Part shown: positions 43,778 to 50,187 of the stretch, piece by piece
Position numbering within the stretch: position 1 is the first letter of the stretch
How the letters are laid out: each line of letters starts with the position of its first letter
DNA from: Planctomycetota bacterium
GTDB lineage: Bacteria; Planctomycetota; UBA1135; GCA-002686595
Reading direction: 5' to 3'
Assembly: GCA_026692665.1 (NCBI GenBank)
Contig: JAPLOF010000041.1
Coordinates: 1 to 50,187, forward strand
Length of the DNA: 50,187 nucleotides
The notes under the pieces: model-generated
The model's input: only the letters and a program-made list of their open reading frames with translations
What the model was told of the DNA's origin: nothing
Databases searched by the model: none
Made by a program: the position numbers and the translations under genes

Positions 43778-44050
43778 ATGAGCTCCATCGCCTCCGCCCC
43801 GCACGGCCAGAACGTCGCCATCGAGACGAAGACCGGCCGCGTGATCATCGGCCGCTTCGACAGCACGAACGGCTTCCAGGTCTTCCTCCACGACGTCGAC
43901 GTGTGGGATCCGCCGGCGGGAGCCGACGTCGAGCACTACATCCGGGAGACCGCGACGTACGGTGTGGACGTGAAGCAGCGCGACTTCACCTGCGAGGCGG
44001 GCGCGATCACGCGCTGGCGCAAGCTCGGCGAGATCCCGAAGCTCGCCTGA
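43778..44050 (+). CDS. Small conserved-looking protein of unknown function
   Basis: This 90-residue protein starts at ATG 43778, chosen because of the TAGACT box just before it. The first 40 residues read like a small beta-barrel ('NVAIETKTGRVIIGRFDSTNGFQVFLHDVDVWDP'), reminiscent of SH3- or LSm-like folds, and the C-terminus is polar with 'YGVDVKQRDFTCEAGAITRWRKLGEIP'. It has no signal peptide. I do not recognise the family. It is divergent from ilvE and 74 bases before a FIST-domain gene. Confidence 0.7.
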   Translation: MSSIASAPHGQNVAIETKTGRVIIGRFDSTNGFQVFLHDVDVWDPPAGADVEHYIRETATYGVDVKQRDFTCEAGAITRWRKLGEIPKLA

Positions 44051-44124
44051 GACCGGCTGGAGACGGTCCTGTCCCGTGGTTGTGGACTCGGGCCCGCCGA
44101 TCCTCCACGATCGCCGGCGCCATC

Positions 44125-45333
44125 ATGCCCGCACCCCGATTCGCCAGCGCGCTCTCCGTCTCCCCCGTCTCCGACGTCGCGTTCCGTGAAGTCGTCGAGG
44201 GCCTGAAGGCCGAGCTCGGCGGTCGGCGCCCCGATCTCGTGACCGCCTTCGTCTCGCACCACCACGGTTCCGCGATCGAGGACCTCGGGCCGCGCATCGC
44301 GAAGGCCCTCCATGCACAGGCCGTGATCGGCTGCACGGGCGAGTCGATCGTGGGCGGCACGCACGAGATCGAGAACGGTCCGGCACTCTCCGCGTGGGCC
44401 GCGGTGATGCCGGACACGGTGGTGCGGCCCTACGCGGTCACGGCCGAGGCGGAGGGCGAGGCGACGCTGCGCTTCGAAGGCATGCCCGAGGTCCACGATC
44501 CGGCGCGCGCTTCGATCCTCGTGCTGGCGGATCCGTACACGTTCCCGGCCGCGGAGTTCCTCGAGATCCTGAACGACAAGCTGCCCGGCGTGCCCACGAT
44601 GGGCGGCATGGCGAGCGGAGGCTCGGGCCCGGGACAGAACCTGCTCTTCACGCAGGACGGCATCGTCGAAGGCGGAGCGGTCGGAGTCGTGCTGGAGGGC
44701 GAGGTCGAGATCCGTCCGGTCGTCAGCCAAGGCTGCCGGCCCGTCGGCAAGCCGTTCGTGATCACGAGCACGCGCGAGAACTTCATCCTCAAGCTGGGCG
44801 GGAAGCCGGCGCTCGAGGCGCTCGTCGAAGTCGCGAAGGGCCTGTCCCCGGCCGACCAGAAACTGCTGCAACGCGGGCCGTTCCTCGGCTTGGCCATCGA
44901 CGCGCGCAAGAGCACGTTCGAGCGCGGCGACTTCCTCGTGCGCGGCATCATGGGCCTCGAGCAGGAGGACAGCGCGATCGTGGTCGCCGACAGCACGATC
45001 CGCAACGGCATGACTGTGCAATTCCTCGTGCGCGACCCGCGCACGGCGGGCGAGGACCTGCAGCAGATCGTGCAGGCGCGCGGCGGAACCGTCGGCGACC
45101 CATCGACCGTCGGCGCCTTGCTCTTCACCTGCAATGGCCGGGGCGCCCGGATGTTCGGCAAGCCCGACCACGACATCGCCTGCCTGCAGAGCGGCCTCGG
45201 CGCGACGATCCCCGCCGCCGGCTTCTTCGCGGCCGGCGAGATCGGTCCTGTCGGCGGGAAGAACTTCCTGCACGGTTTCACGGCCAGCATCGCCGTGTTC
45301 GGCGCGCGTGCCGACGGCCCCGGGGGACGTTGA
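44125..45333 (+). CDS. FIST-domain sensory protein
   Basis: This 402-residue protein contains the FIST N-domain ('LVTAFVSHHHGSAIEDLGPRIAKAL', 'AVIGCTGESIVGG', 'LPGVPTMGGMASGGSGPGQNLLF') and the FIST C-domain ('GPFLGLAIDARKSTFERGDFLVRGIMGLEQEDSAIVVAD', 'GALLFTCNGRGARMFGKPDHD', 'AAGFFAAGEIGPVGGKNFLHGFTASIAVFG'). FIST domains are ligand-sensing modules proposed to bind small molecules such as amino acids and are often fused to signalling domains; here it stands alone. One base separates its TGA from the GTG of the rhodanese gene. Confidence 0.9.
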   Translation: MPAPRFASALSVSPVSDVAFREVVEGLKAELGGRRPDLVTAFVSHHHGSAIEDLGPRIAKALHAQAVIGCTGESIVGGTHEIENGPALSAWAAVMPDTVVRPYAVTAEAEGEATLRFEGMPEVHDPARASILVLADPYTFPAAEFLEILNDKLPGVPTMGGMASGGSGPGQNLLFTQDGIVEGGAVGVVLEGEVEIRPVVSQGCRPVGKPFVITSTRENFILKLGGKPALEALVEVAKGLSPADQKLLQRGPFLGLAIDARKSTFERGDFLVRGIMGLEQEDSAIVVADSTIRNGMTVQFLVRDPRTAGEDLQQIVQARGGTVGDPSTVGALLFTCNGRGARMFGKPDHDIACLQSGLGATIPAAGFFAAGEIGPVGGKNFLHGFTASIAVFGARADGPGGR

Positions 45334-45334
45334 C

Positions 45335-45880
45335 GTGGAACTCGGCGCAATCCTGGTGGCGGTGGGCGCTTTCCTCGTCGGCTTCGTCGCCCTGCGCGCG
45401 GCCGGCAATGCGCGGCGCGCGGCGGACGAGGCCAAGGAAGATGCGCGGCGGCGCACCGATGCCGTCCTGGGGCAGGTCGAGAACCGCCTGACCGAGACGC
45501 GCAGGCTGCTCGCGCTCGTCGCCAGCGGCGCGAAGCTGGATCGCGAGCAGATCCTCGAAGGCCGCCTGTGGCGCGAGATCGACGCGCGCGAGGCGCAGGC
45601 CCTCGTCGCCGCGGGTTCGGTGCGCGTGCTCGACGTGCGCAACCCGAACGAGACCGCCTTCGGCATCATCCCCGGCGCCCAGATCCTCCCCGTGGACGCG
45701 CTCGAGGAGCGGCACCGCGAGGTCGCGCGGACCGGCAAGCCTCTCCTCGTCTACTGCGCAGCCGGCGCGCGTTCGGCCGCGGCTTGCGAGTTCTTGAGCG
45801 CGCAGGGCTACGACGAACTGATCAATCTGGCCGGCGGATTCCAGTCCTGGACGGGCCCGCGCGCGAAGCCCGGAGCGTGA
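45335..45880 (+). CDS. Membrane-anchored rhodanese
   Basis: This 181-residue protein starts at GTG one base after the FIST stop. An N-terminal membrane helix ('AILVAVGAFLVGFVALRAA') is followed by a short coiled-coil-like stretch and a rhodanese domain (about 75-178) with 'VRVLDVRNPNETAFGIIPGAQILPVDAL' and the active-site loop 'YCAAGARSA' (Cys141). Rhodaneses carry sulfane sulfur as a Cys persulfide. A 14-bp tandem repeat lies across its stop codon, so an earlier or later stop was recently possible. Confidence 0.9.
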   Translation: MELGAILVAVGAFLVGFVALRAAGNARRAADEAKEDARRRTDAVLGQVENRLTETRRLLALVASGAKLDREQILEGRLWREIDAREAQALVAAGSVRVLDVRNPNETAFGIIPGAQILPVDALEERHREVARTGKPLLVYCAAGARSAAACEFLSAQGYDELINLAGGFQSWTGPRAKPGA

Positions 45881-45893
45881 AGCCCGGAGCGTG
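45866..45893. repeat. Two tandem copies of a 14-bp unit across a stop codon
   Basis: AAGCCCGGAGCGTG occurs twice in direct succession (45866-45879 and 45880-45893). The rhodanese TGA (45878-45880) spans the junction, so both units end in GTGA-like sequence. Confidence 0.85.
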
Positions 45894-46031
45894 AACGGCG
45901 CGTCGCGCTGACGCGCGACCTCGCCGGCGGTCGGTCGCCGCGCTCGATCCGCTGCCGTGCGAGCCCGATGCGTCGGAGCTTGCCCGCACGGACGATCCCG
46001 CGGATGCTCGACGGGACCTGGCCACGGTCGC

Positions 46032-46580
46032 ATGTCGAACCTTCGCCCCAGCACGCTCGTCCTGCAGCTCGCGCTCATCCACGGTGCCGCGCTGGGCGCC
46101 CTGGTCGCGCTCGACGCCTCGATGTCCACGGGCATGCTCGTCGTCTTCGTCGGGCTGCTCATCGTGCCGATCGGCGTCCTCATGGTCCTGTGGCGAACGG
46201 TGACCGCGAGCAGTGGAACGCGTTCATTCGTCGCGTCGTCGACCGCGGCGAAGTTCGTCGTGACGACACTGACCTTCTCCGCCCCGGTTCTCGTCGGCAT
46301 CGTCGCCAGTCACTTCGTCTCGCAGTCGCGCATCACCGAAGCGCAGCGCTGGTGCGAGAGCCTGGCGTCGAAGATCGAGGACTGGCGCGCGGCCCACGGC
46401 GAATATCCCGAGAGCATCCAGGGCTCCGAACTCGTCGTCGATCCGCCGAAGCTCTGCGATACGCGCTGGCTCTACAGCTCCCGAGACGGGACGTACACGC
46501 TCTCGTTCTACGACGAGCGCGGCTTCGACTCGATCTGGAGCTACGACCCACGCGCTCGCACCTGGCGTCACACGAACTGA
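46032..46580 (+). CDS. Small membrane protein with soluble C-terminal domain
   Basis: This 182-residue protein has about three hydrophobic segments in the first 100 residues ('LVLQLALIHGAALGALVAL', 'GMLVVFVGLLIVPIGVLMVLW', 'FVVTTLTFSAPVLVGIVASHF'). A polar domain follows ('CESLASKIEDWRAAHGEYPESIQ', 'LYSSRDGTYTLSFYDERGFDSIWSYDP'). The 'W..AHGEYPESI' phrase resembles pilin-like or minor-pseudopilin substrate domains, but the resemblance is weak. The 151-base gap before it shows no clear promoter or gene. Function unknown. Confidence 0.7.
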   Translation: MSNLRPSTLVLQLALIHGAALGALVALDASMSTGMLVVFVGLLIVPIGVLMVLWRTVTASSGTRSFVASSTAAKFVVTTLTFSAPVLVGIVASHFVSQSRITEAQRWCESLASKIEDWRAAHGEYPESIQGSELVVDPPKLCDTRWLYSSRDGTYTLSFYDERGFDSIWSYDPRARTWRHTN

Positions 46581-46664
46581 AACGCGGACACCGCGCGGAG
46601 CTCGAGCTCCGCGCGTCCTCCCCGGCCCTCGAACGCGCCACGAACGCGCCAACATCTCGGCGCT

Positions 46665-46730
46665 GTGCCTGGCTAACTTCACGCGTGTTGGCCCGGAAAT
46701 GGGCCAACGCGCGTGAAGTTAGCCAGGCAC
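46665..46730. repeat. Near-perfect palindrome with 30-bp arms and 6-base loop
   Basis: The left arm (46665-46694, starting GTGCCTGGCTAACTTCACGC) and right arm (46701-46730, ending GAAGTTAGCCAGGCAC) are complementary except at 46686/46709, where T faces G and would still pair as U-G in RNA. The loop is GGAAAT. It lies between the convergent genes ending at 46580 and 46744 and could act as a bidirectional terminator. The same motif occurs as partial copies at 43-58 and 50161-50170, which points to a REP-like dispersed repeat. Confidence 0.85.
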
Positions 46731-46743
46731 CGGACAGAGAAGT

Positions 46744-49700
46744 TCAGGGGGACCACACCGTCCGCCAGCCGTTCGTCAGGTTGAAGGTCGACACGCTGCA
46801 GAACGCGGCCGCGTTCCGGTACCAGACCTGGTAGGTCCGCGAGCCGGGCGCCGTGACGAGTCCCTTCGCGGAGATCGAGAGATCGCCGCCGACGGGGTAC
46901 TGCGAGCTTCCCGCGGCGTTCGTCTTCGTGCCCAGCCGGACGACCGTGCCGCTCGCGCAGCGCAGGCCGTCGCCGAACACCGTGCCCGCGCCGCCGCCGG
47001 CCGAGGTCGTGCCCTGGAAGTAGAGCGCGGAGCTGTTCGGCATCTGCGCGCCCGACAGCGTGAGCGTGTCGAACGAGAGCGATGCGTCGCCGCTGGCGAC
47101 GAGCTTGCCGCCCGTGCCGAGCGAGTTCAGGCAGCCTTCGTTCGCACCCGGCGCGCTCGCGTTTCCGCAGGGACACGCCGTGCCGCCGCCGTCCCCGGCG
47201 CAGAACGCCACCCCAGGCGCGCCCGGGAAACTCGCCGGATCGGCCGGGTCGGAGCCCAGGTCGAGCTCGTCGCGATCGTTCCAACCGTCGAGGTCGCGGT
47301 CGACGCCGAGCCGGGTCTGCGAGAGGCGCGGCACGACCGTGAACGTGATCTCGCTGCCCGGGGCCGCGCCGTTCTGGAGCGCGGTCGTCGTGGTCGTCGA
47401 GCTGGCGCGGTCGCTCTGCCAGGTGCCCGACCCGAGGTACGCCCAGCCGCGGGCGATGCCGCCTGAGTAGCCCTTGGCGATGAGTCCGACGCGGCTCAGG
47501 TCCGCCTGTCCCGTGAACTGCGCGAGCGTCGCCGACTGCGCCGGCGTGGGCGCCGCGGCGAGCGTCACCTGACGTCCGACGAGCGCGTGCGTGTCCTTCG
47601 ACGGCGGACCGGGCGGCTGCAGGTTCGCCGGGTTCGTCGATCCCGCCGGCAGATCCGAGCCCGAGATCGACTTCACGAACGCGACGAGGTTCGCGACCTG
47701 CTGGTCGCTCGTGACGCTGAAGACCGGCTCGGAGACGAAGCGCTCCAGCGAGTCCACGCTGCCGTCGTGCAGGACGCCGAAACCGCGCGTGCTGACCAGC
47801 TGGGTCAGTTGGAAACCCGTCTTCTCGTAGCCGTCGCGCAACTGCGGGATCTTGATGCTGACGTTCGTCGATCCGTCCTGCGAAACGAGCGCGAGGTGGT
47901 GCTCGCCGTTCGCTCCGACCGGGAACGGCTGGAGCGTCCCGCCCACCAGCTGGTAGTCGGTTCCGGCTCCGGTCGGCAGCGTGTGGCAGGTCACGCAGCG
48001 GATGCCGCCGTCCAGCGCCAACGTGCGGTAGTCGGACATGCCCTGGACCGCGTTCCCGTTCGGCATCGGCTGGTTCGCGGATCCGAAGCGGCCCGTGCGG
48101 TAGTGGCCGGGCAGCGGCAGGTTCGTCGGGAGCGAGTTGTCGAAGTTGCGGTACGGATTCGGCGGCATCGTGATCGTCGCCAGGAAGTTCTCGAACTCCT
48201 GCATCTCGGCCGGCGTCAGTTGGACGTCGTCGCCCTGCAGTCCCTGGAACGCGCCGTTGAAGTCCTCGATTCCGCGACGATCGCCGCGCCAGTGCAGCGG
48301 TTCCTTGCCGATGATGTCCTGCAGCGTCTGCGTGGTCATCGGCCCCTTCATCGGGTGATAGTCCTGGAAGCCCGTGCTGAGGCCCGGGATCCCCGCACCG
48401 AGGTTGTTGCCGGCGACGGGCGCCATCGACCCCGCCGGATCGCCGAGGTCCCACGCCAACCCGTCGCGTCGCGCGTCGACGTGGCACGAGCCGCAGGCCG
48501 ACTGGCCGAGCCCCGAGTTCTTGCGCGTGTCGTACAGGTGCTTGCGGCCGACACGGATCGCGCTCGGCGTCGCGTCGTGGAAGGCGAGGCTTTGGACGAC
48601 GTTCTCGCTCGCCGTGGAGACGACCGAGAGTCGACCGGCGAACTTGGACAGCACGTACAGGCGCGAGCGCGCCTCGTCGAGCGCGAGGCCGGTCGGCCCC
48701 TCCGCCACTTCGATCGTCGGCGCCAGCCCGGCGCGTGCTCCGGCCGCATTGATGACGGCGACGTTGTTCGAACCCATGCCGGCGACGTAGCCCTTCGTGC
48801 CCGCGGCGTTCCACACGATCGCGCGCGGGTCACCGAGCGACTGGTCGCGCAACGCCTGGGGAACCGTCGCGGTCGCGTAGGTCAGGTGCGGGTTCAGGTC
48901 CGTGGTGCCGACGACGAGACCCGTGCTCGTGATGCGGCCCAGCGTGACGCGCACGAACTTGCCCTTCACGACGGGCTCGAAGCGGATCTGGTTGGTCGCT
49001 TCGGTTCCGAGGATCGTGACGTCGCCGTTCGGCGCGAGGGCGAGCGACATGCAGATGTTCATGAGCCCGCGCGCGTAGCTGACGGAGTTCGTCGCCGTGT
49101 CGACGATGGCCACGTCGTGGTCGGCGAGGTCCCAGCCCGGAATCCGGCCCGAATCCGCGGCGTTCGCGCCCGTGACCTTGTTCGTCCAGTTGCCGCCGTT
49201 GTCGTCCTTCCACTGGCCGCCGGCGTCCTTCTTGACGATCAGGCCCACCTTGGGCGGGACCGGCAACGCCCCGTTGATCGGGGGATTGAACGAGGCGCCC
49301 GCGTTGGGCGGCGGGTTCTGTCCGCCCCACGGCCCGTTCAGGTCGTTCACGACGTTGGGCGGCGCGCCGATGTTCGACACGGCTCCGCCTCCGAGGATCG
49401 TCGTGGCGTTCCCGGACTCGAAGATCGCGCAGTACACGCGGGTGCCGTCGGCGCTCGCGACGAGCGCGCGCGGCTCCTCGCCCACGATGGGGATCGTGAC
49501 CGGGGCCGCGGCGAGGTTCGCGGGGTCGAAGACCTGGATCGAGTTCGACTGCGAGCACGACACGTAGGCCCGCTGCGGAGAGCCCGCGAAGACGACGTCG
49601 GCCGGCTCGTCGTCGGTGAACACGGTGCCGACGACGTTGCCGGCCGAGAGGCTGACCACGCTTACCGAGTCCGAGACGTGGTTCACGACCCAGATCTCGT

Positions 49701-49959
49701 CGTTCGTGCGCCAGCGGACGGAAACGGGGTCGACGCCGACCGGGACGAACGCGACGTGCGCGACGCTCGCGCCGGTGACGTCGAAGACCTCGAGGGTCCC
49801 GTCCGCGGTGTTCACCGCCGCCAGCCGGGTCCCGTTCGGAGACAGGTCGAGCGGGTGGACCTGGGGGTGCTCCCAGTTCACGAACGAGGACTGGGCGGAG
49901 GCGACGCTGGCAAGGGCCCAGGCGACGAGGAGGCCGATCGGGGCAAGGCTCGGGCGCAT
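46744..49959 (-). CDS. Exported beta-propeller di-heme protein with Cys-rich C-terminal module
   Basis: This 1071-residue protein starts at ATG 49959 with a signal peptide ('MRPSLAPIGLLVAWALASVASAQ'); a GTG one codon earlier is possible. The N-terminal ~460 residues are YVTN-type beta-propeller repeats ('HPLDLSPNGTRLAAVNTADGTLEVFDV', 'GLALDEARSRLYVLSK'). A cytochrome-c-peroxidase-like region has two heme sites, C489-x2-C492-H493 and C655-x2-C658-H659. 'LGVDRDLDGWNDRDELDLGSDPADP' is a calcium-type linker. The last 152 residues (920-1071) are the same Cys-rich module as in the first gene ('CAGDGGGTACPCGN' ... 'NGWRTVWSP'). It is probably an extracytoplasmic redox protein; partner unknown. Confidence 0.88.
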   Translation of the reverse strand: MRPSLAPIGLLVAWALASVASAQSSFVNWEHPQVHPLDLSPNGTRLAAVNTADGTLEVFDVTGASVAHVAFVPVGVDPVSVRWRTNDEIWVVNHVSDSVSVVSLSAGNVVGTVFTDDEPADVVFAGSPQRAYVSCSQSNSIQVFDPANLAAAPVTIPIVGEEPRALVASADGTRVYCAIFESGNATTILGGGAVSNIGAPPNVVNDLNGPWGGQNPPPNAGASFNPPINGALPVPPKVGLIVKKDAGGQWKDDNGGNWTNKVTGANAADSGRIPGWDLADHDVAIVDTATNSVSYARGLMNICMSLALAPNGDVTILGTEATNQIRFEPVVKGKFVRVTLGRITSTGLVVGTTDLNPHLTYATATVPQALRDQSLGDPRAIVWNAAGTKGYVAGMGSNNVAVINAAGARAGLAPTIEVAEGPTGLALDEARSRLYVLSKFAGRLSVVSTASENVVQSLAFHDATPSAIRVGRKHLYDTRKNSGLGQSACGSCHVDARRDGLAWDLGDPAGSMAPVAGNNLGAGIPGLSTGFQDYHPMKGPMTTQTLQDIIGKEPLHWRGDRRGIEDFNGAFQGLQGDDVQLTPAEMQEFENFLATITMPPNPYRNFDNSLPTNLPLPGHYRTGRFGSANQPMPNGNAVQGMSDYRTLALDGGIRCVTCHTLPTGAGTDYQLVGGTLQPFPVGANGEHHLALVSQDGSTNVSIKIPQLRDGYEKTGFQLTQLVSTRGFGVLHDGSVDSLERFVSEPVFSVTSDQQVANLVAFVKSISGSDLPAGSTNPANLQPPGPPSKDTHALVGRQVTLAAAPTPAQSATLAQFTGQADLSRVGLIAKGYSGGIARGWAYLGSGTWQSDRASSTTTTTALQNGAAPGSEITFTVVPRLSQTRLGVDRDLDGWNDRDELDLGSDPADPASFPGAPGVAFCAGDGGGTACPCGNASAPGANEGCLNSLGTGGKLVASGDASLSFDTLTLSGAQMPNSSALYFQGTTSAGGGAGTVFGDGLRCASGTVVRLGTKTNAAGSSQYPVGGDLSISAKGLVTAPGSRTYQVWYRNAAAFCSVSTFNLTNGWRTVWSP

Positions 49960-50004
49960 CACGGAAATCCAGGGGGCCAGGGGAGACGGGTGACCGTCCC
50001 CCCG

Positions 50005-50010
50005 AGTCTA
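50005..50010 (-). promoter_or_regulatory. Putative -10 box (TAGACT) for the di-heme protein
   Basis: On the minus strand TAGACT predicts a start near 49998 and a leader of about 40 bases before ATG 49959. I see no convincing gene in the rest of the 228-base region to the window end. Confidence 0.3.
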
Positions 50011-50160
50011 TCCGGCCCCTCGGAACCGCGGGGCGCGACGTGGCATGCGTGCGCCGACTGGGGAGATTCCCTCGCGAAAAGGTACGGAAGTGGTAACGGC
50101 TTCCGGGGCCTCCGGTCGCGAACCCGCGGCGTGCTGAAGAAGCTGAAGTAGCGGGTACGG

Positions 50161-50170
50161 AGCCAGGCAC
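50161..50170. repeat. Short partial copy of the AGCCAGGCAC repeat
   Basis: AGCCAGGCAC matches the outer ten bases of the right arm of the palindrome at 46665-46730. The element may continue beyond the window edge, so its full extent cannot be judged. Confidence 0.35.
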
Positions 50171-50187
50171 AACTCCGCCGCTTTCGA

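Noticed and set aside
50045..50137. Short plus-strand frame near the right edge (ATG 50045)
   Set aside because: Thirty codons without Shine-Dalgarno, promoter box or recognisable motif; not supported as a gene.
47587..50151. Plus-strand open frame of 854 codons opposite the di-heme protein
   Set aside because: It has no recognisable motif and extreme Arg/Val/Asp composition. The minus-strand protein has a signal peptide and two CxxCH sites, so this is a shadow.
1..50187. tRNA, rRNA, CRISPR arrays, insertion sequences and riboswitches
   Set aside because: I looked for T-arm-like sequence, regularly spaced repeats, transposase motifs and conserved leader structures and found none I could support.

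Overview
The window is about 50 kb of very GC-rich (roughly 70 %), densely coded bacterial DNA that most resembles a Planctomycetota genome, probably an uncultured lineage. The pointers are a Pirellula/Verrucomicrobium-type heme-binding protein, ThuA-like domains, a Ser/Thr kinase fused to RDD membrane domains, HEAT-repeat exported proteins, and two exported proteins ending in a Cys-rich 'ACPCGN...GCLNSLG' module of a kind I associate with planctomycetes. Taxonomy is an inference; there is no rRNA, tRNA, CRISPR array or insertion sequence in the window.

Layout. 1-9.7 kb: an exported protein with a PPC-like domain and the Cys-rich C-terminal module, YaeQ, a LysM/L,D-transpeptidase, an exported TPR-like protein, a thioredoxin-fold protein overlapping the fluoride channel CrcB, an rlmN-(134 aa)-pdxH operon, and a DTW-domain tRNA-modifying enzyme. 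9.7-11.8 kb: a UvrD/Rep-type helicase. 12.0-25.0 kb: one compact operon of ten reading units, mostly overlapping by 1-4 bases: Tm-1-like UPF0261 protein, sugar-type ABC importer (lipoprotein, two permeases, a 73-residue membrane protein, two different ATPases), a giant ThuA / beta-propeller / HEAT / cytochrome c / ThuA protein, a PEP-hydrolase-like TIM barrel and a cupin. This is the best candidate for an undescribed system: import and periplasmic redox processing of an unknown, probably carbohydrate, compound, followed by the Tm-1/TIM-barrel pair in the cytoplasm.

25.0-29.0 kb: a three-gene coupled operon (beta-carbonic-anhydrase-like protein, 928-residue exported protein, rhomboid protease). 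29.1-33.7 kb: serine esterase, HrpB helicase, gamma-carbonic-anhydrase-like protein and ferredoxin-NADP reductase. 33.7-37.9 kb: an SPFH protein with a ribbon-helix-helix regulator, divergent from a multi-domain Ser/Thr kinase. 37.9-42.6 kb: two tandem paralogous HEAT-repeat exported proteins. 42.8-46.6 kb: IlvE, a 90-residue unknown, a FIST protein, a membrane-anchored rhodanese and a small membrane protein. 46.7-50.0 kb: an exported beta-propeller/di-heme protein with the same Cys-rich C-terminus as the first gene.

Three window-wide properties stand out. Every annotated gene with a stop codon ends in TGA. Many operon-leading genes have a TANNNT hexamer about 7-13 bases before the start codon and little Shine-Dalgarno sequence, which suggests leaderless or nearly leaderless transcripts. 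A 30-bp-arm palindrome lies just past the last gene's 3' end, and half of the same motif lies just past the first gene's 3' end.
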